From assembly GCA_947496705.1 (NCBI GenBank), contig CANMDW010000009.1, forward strand, positions 105,285-169,284: a stretch of 64,000 nt of DNA, written 5' to 3'. Of this stretch, positions 61,391 to 64,000 are shown piece by piece; position 1 is the stretch's first letter, and every line of letters begins with the position of its first letter. This DNA is from an uncultured Aquimarina sp. (GTDB taxonomy: Bacteria; Bacteroidota; Bacteroidia; Flavobacteriales; Flavobacteriaceae). Below the pieces are notes generated by a model, which was not told where the DNA came from, searched no databases, and saw only the letters and a list, made by a program, of their open reading frames with translations. A program made the position numbers and the translations under genes.

Positions 61391-62379
61391 TGAAAACAAT
61401 ACTCTCCAAAATATTATTGATAATAGTTTTCCTGTTTTTCGGGAATCTTATGACTTTACATGCTCAAAAATCTGTTTTGATACCTGAATCAGATAATAAA
61501 AAGGTTCTTGTAAAAATAGGAGAAGAAAATCTTACCGTTTATTATGTATTATCCCAAAAACACAGTGCAAAGCTAAAAGTTAAAGGACCGGGAAAAGTTT
61601 CTATATATATAAAAACAGCCATACAAGACAATAAACGTACAGATAGCCTCAATAATCTGAAATATATCTTGGACGGTAAGATCATTAAACTAAAATCAGG
61701 ACGTGATTCTAGTATATCTGAAAATTCAATCATCATAGGAGAGCGCTGCAAAGTATTTGCCAATCTAAAAGTTGATATTACCATCCCACCGGGAGCACAT
61801 AAATTAGAAGTTTTTTCGACAGACGATCACAACAAGGTATATTCTAAATATTGTTTTGAAAAATATCCCGACCCAGAATGGAAAGAAAGATTACCTCTTA
61901 AAAAGATAAATACCAGAGTATTATTAGCTGGTATAAATGATCAAAAGACAATAAAGTATTATAGAATCAATTCTAAAAAGAGAATCAAGTTCCTTGCTAA
62001 CCACAATTTACATTTTAAACTACTTATTCGAGGAGAATTTAAGCATCATATGTTTTCTGATAATGAAATTAGAATCTTACTGAGAGAAAATGGTAAAACG
62101 GTATATACTTTTAAGGTTTCTTCAACCAGATCCAAACGAGTAGAGTATGTAGATGAATACAAACTTATACCTGGTACATTAAATCAAATATATCTTCAAG
62201 TTCCAAAAGGTAAACATCAATATGAACTTGTAGTAGCAGACGAAGGAAAAAGTGCCCTGGTAAAAATTTATTACGACACAAACAGATATACCCAAGAGCT
62301 ATATCAAAATCTAATCGCAAAAAATAATGAGAAGAAAAATTTGCACAATTATAGTTGGGCTGATATTGTTTTGCATTAA
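61390..62379 (+). CDS. Hypothetical secreted protein of the pgs operon
   Basis: Signal peptide; beta-rich; TAATG overlap with upstream gene. Confidence 0.75.
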   Translation: MKTILSKILLIIVFLFFGNLMTLHAQKSVLIPESDNKKVLVKIGEENLTVYYVLSQKHSAKLKVKGPGKVSIYIKTAIQDNKRTDSLNNLKYILDGKIIKLKSGRDSSISENSIIIGERCKVFANLKVDITIPPGAHKLEVFSTDDHNKVYSKYCFEKYPDPEWKERLPLKKINTRVLLAGINDQKTIKYYRINSKKRIKFLANHNLHFKLLIRGEFKHHMFSDNEIRILLRENGKTVYTFKVSSTRSKRVEYVDEYKLIPGTLNQIYLQVPKGKHQYELVVADEGKSALVKIYYDTNRYTQELYQNLIAKNNEKKNLHNYSWADIVLH

Positions 62380-63151
62380 TATCACATCTGCCCAGGATGA
62401 TGAACCCCGAAATAGTATTTGGTATAGTAACTATATTTATGTAAAACTGAACAAAAAGTTCTATTTAGATAATTTTTTGGTTTCTGCCTTTGATCTGGAT
62501 AAAAAGCATCGATTTGGTTTTATACAAACAGATTTGGCATTAAACTATAGATTGAATAAAAAAATACGGTTTCTTGGTGCCTATTCAAATTCTCAATTCA
62601 GATATTTCAATTCTTACAAAAGGCGTTTTGGAAAAGACCCAAACCTATTTGATGCACTCACCATCCATCGGTTTGGGGTTGGTATACAATACAGATTGAA
62701 ATTTCTAACATCTTTTAGGTTCAATCAAAAGTTAGTCGCTCAGTATTATACTCCGCAACCAGAAAAATATCAGTTTAGATATGTATATTCTGGCAAGCTT
62801 TCTTATAGACATAAAAACGCCCCACTTCATCTAAGCCCCTACTTTCAATATTTTTTATATTATTATTCCGGAGGTAAAGAATTTGAATATGAAGATATGG
62901 ATACAGGCGAAATAGTAAATCAAGCCTCTAATGGATTACATCGGTATCGTATTAGGGCTGGCGTAAGTTTTAAACCAATTCCTAAGTATAGACCATTGAG
63001 TCTGGTATTTTATTATGCCATACAAAGAGAGTTTAATATTGAAGGTTTTGGAAACGATTTAAACATCACAGTTCCCGGTAGGAAAAGACCTCTATTACCA
63101 TTTAATAACTCTAATATAATTGGTATGCAAGTAAATTTAATTTATAATTGA
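62327..63151 (+). CDS. DUF2490-like outer-membrane beta-barrel protein of the pgs operon
   Basis: Signal peptide; SIWYSNYIYVKLNKKFYLDN; QTDLALNYRLNKKIRFLGAY; 53-bp overlap with upstream gene. Confidence 0.75.
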   Translation: MRRKICTIIVGLILFCINITSAQDDEPRNSIWYSNYIYVKLNKKFYLDNFLVSAFDLDKKHRFGFIQTDLALNYRLNKKIRFLGAYSNSQFRYFNSYKRRFGKDPNLFDALTIHRFGVGIQYRLKFLTSFRFNQKLVAQYYTPQPEKYQFRYVYSGKLSYRHKNAPLHLSPYFQYFLYYYSGGKEFEYEDMDTGEIVNQASNGLHRYRIRAGVSFKPIPKYRPLSLVFYYAIQREFNIEGFGNDLNITVPGRKRPLLPFNNSNIIGMQVNLIYN

Positions 63152-63219
63152 GATGTTAGCTATCTTTGCCACCTCTGATATACCCATAGAAAAAACCTTT
63201 GTGTTTTACCAGCGTTTTT

Positions 63220-63423
63220 CTATTCGTTTTTGGAATCCCTGTCATCAGGATCCAGATGATTCTTTATACCATCCCCGTCATCATCATAAAACGTAATCTT
63301 GCCTAAAATAATAAAAAACTTCAGCTCAACGCTGGTTTTTTTGGAAAATACTAAATTCTGGAACAGAATTAAAGCAATGATGTATAAATTGTTAATTAAC
63401 ATCACTCCAATATTAATTAACAA
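63220..63423 (-). pseudogene. Possible gene fragment with a thrombospondin type 3-like calcium motif
   Basis: C-terminal YDDDGDGIKNHLDPDDRDSKNE* preceded by non-coding-like sequence. Confidence 0.35.
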
Positions 63424-63486
63424 TTTAATGTGAAATGATTATATGGTTTTAAAGTATTTTAGATTAAATCTTAAAACCTTTTAATC

Positions 63487-63945
63487 ATGAAAAACTTTAT
63501 TTTAACAATAACAGTATTTGTTATTTTCTTTTCCTGCAACAACGACATTGATGAATCAATAAATGAGAGTCAAAATTCAATTAATTTTAAACAGATTATT
63601 GAAGAAAAGTATGATGGAGAAATCTTAAAATTTGAAAATGAAGATGATTTCATTGCATTTTATAACCTACTAGCAGGTTTAGACCAATCAGATTTTAATT
63701 ATTTTTTAACTATAAAGGGCGATAATAATAGTGGTCTTTATAGGAATTTATCTCAAGAAGAAGAAATATTGAAAACAGATAGTGAAATTTCAGAAATAAA
63801 AAAACATGAAAAATTGATTATTTCCGAATATTTATCTACAATTTTCAACTACGACAATGAAGTAATTATTGGAAAGAAAACAGTTTCTATTACAGAGTCA
63901 GGGGATTTAATATCTTATGAGGAAAATAAACCACTATGGATTTGA
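63487..63945 (+). CDS. Putative lipoprotein
   Basis: Signal peptide with FFSCNND lipobox. Confidence 0.7.
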   Translation: MKNFILTITVFVIFFSCNNDIDESINESQNSINFKQIIEEKYDGEILKFENEDDFIAFYNLLAGLDQSDFNYFLTIKGDNNSGLYRNLSQEEEILKTDSEISEIKKHEKLIISEYLSTIFNYDNEVIIGKKTVSITESGDLISYEENKPLWI

Positions 63946-64000
63946 AATCCATAGTTTTAAACAAAAGAATGAAATTCTTTCTTAACACTACTCTAATATC

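Overview
This 64 kb window is from a low-GC Bacteroidota chromosome, most likely a Flavobacteriaceae member. That assignment rests on gene content: gldI, a split transketolase, a LepB with an N-terminal membrane extension, a WbqC/DUF5683/DapB neighbourhood, a TAnnTTTG promoter box and no obvious Shine-Dalgarno sites. Most of the window is housekeeping: methylmalonyl-CoA mutase, parAB, dapB, lepB, mutL, ribH, recF and a DciA-like gene, ndk, nrnA-gldI-PPIase, pepD, amidohydrolases, dnaB, accA, lptG, tgt and transketolase. I saw no rRNA, tRNA, CRISPR array or intact transposase. The regions that ordinary annotation does not explain are: (1) a 41-bp direct tandem-repeat array (about 11-12 units, 33870-34361) ending 41 bp upstream of a DUF6261-like gene; (2) an ECF sigma / FecR / TonB-receptor / twin Cys-repeat lipoprotein locus in which three target genes share an upstream motif GGGTAGGGTA-N14-CGTT that the sigma gene itself lacks; (3) at least three families of short non-autonomous inverted-repeat elements, including two 161-bp copies with clean 6-bp target duplications, one nested inside another family; (4) a five-gene poly-gamma-glutamate-type operon (pgsB-pgsC-pgsW plus two envelope proteins); (5) several decayed coding segments missing from the ORF track. 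All calls come from reading the sequence; no database search was run.
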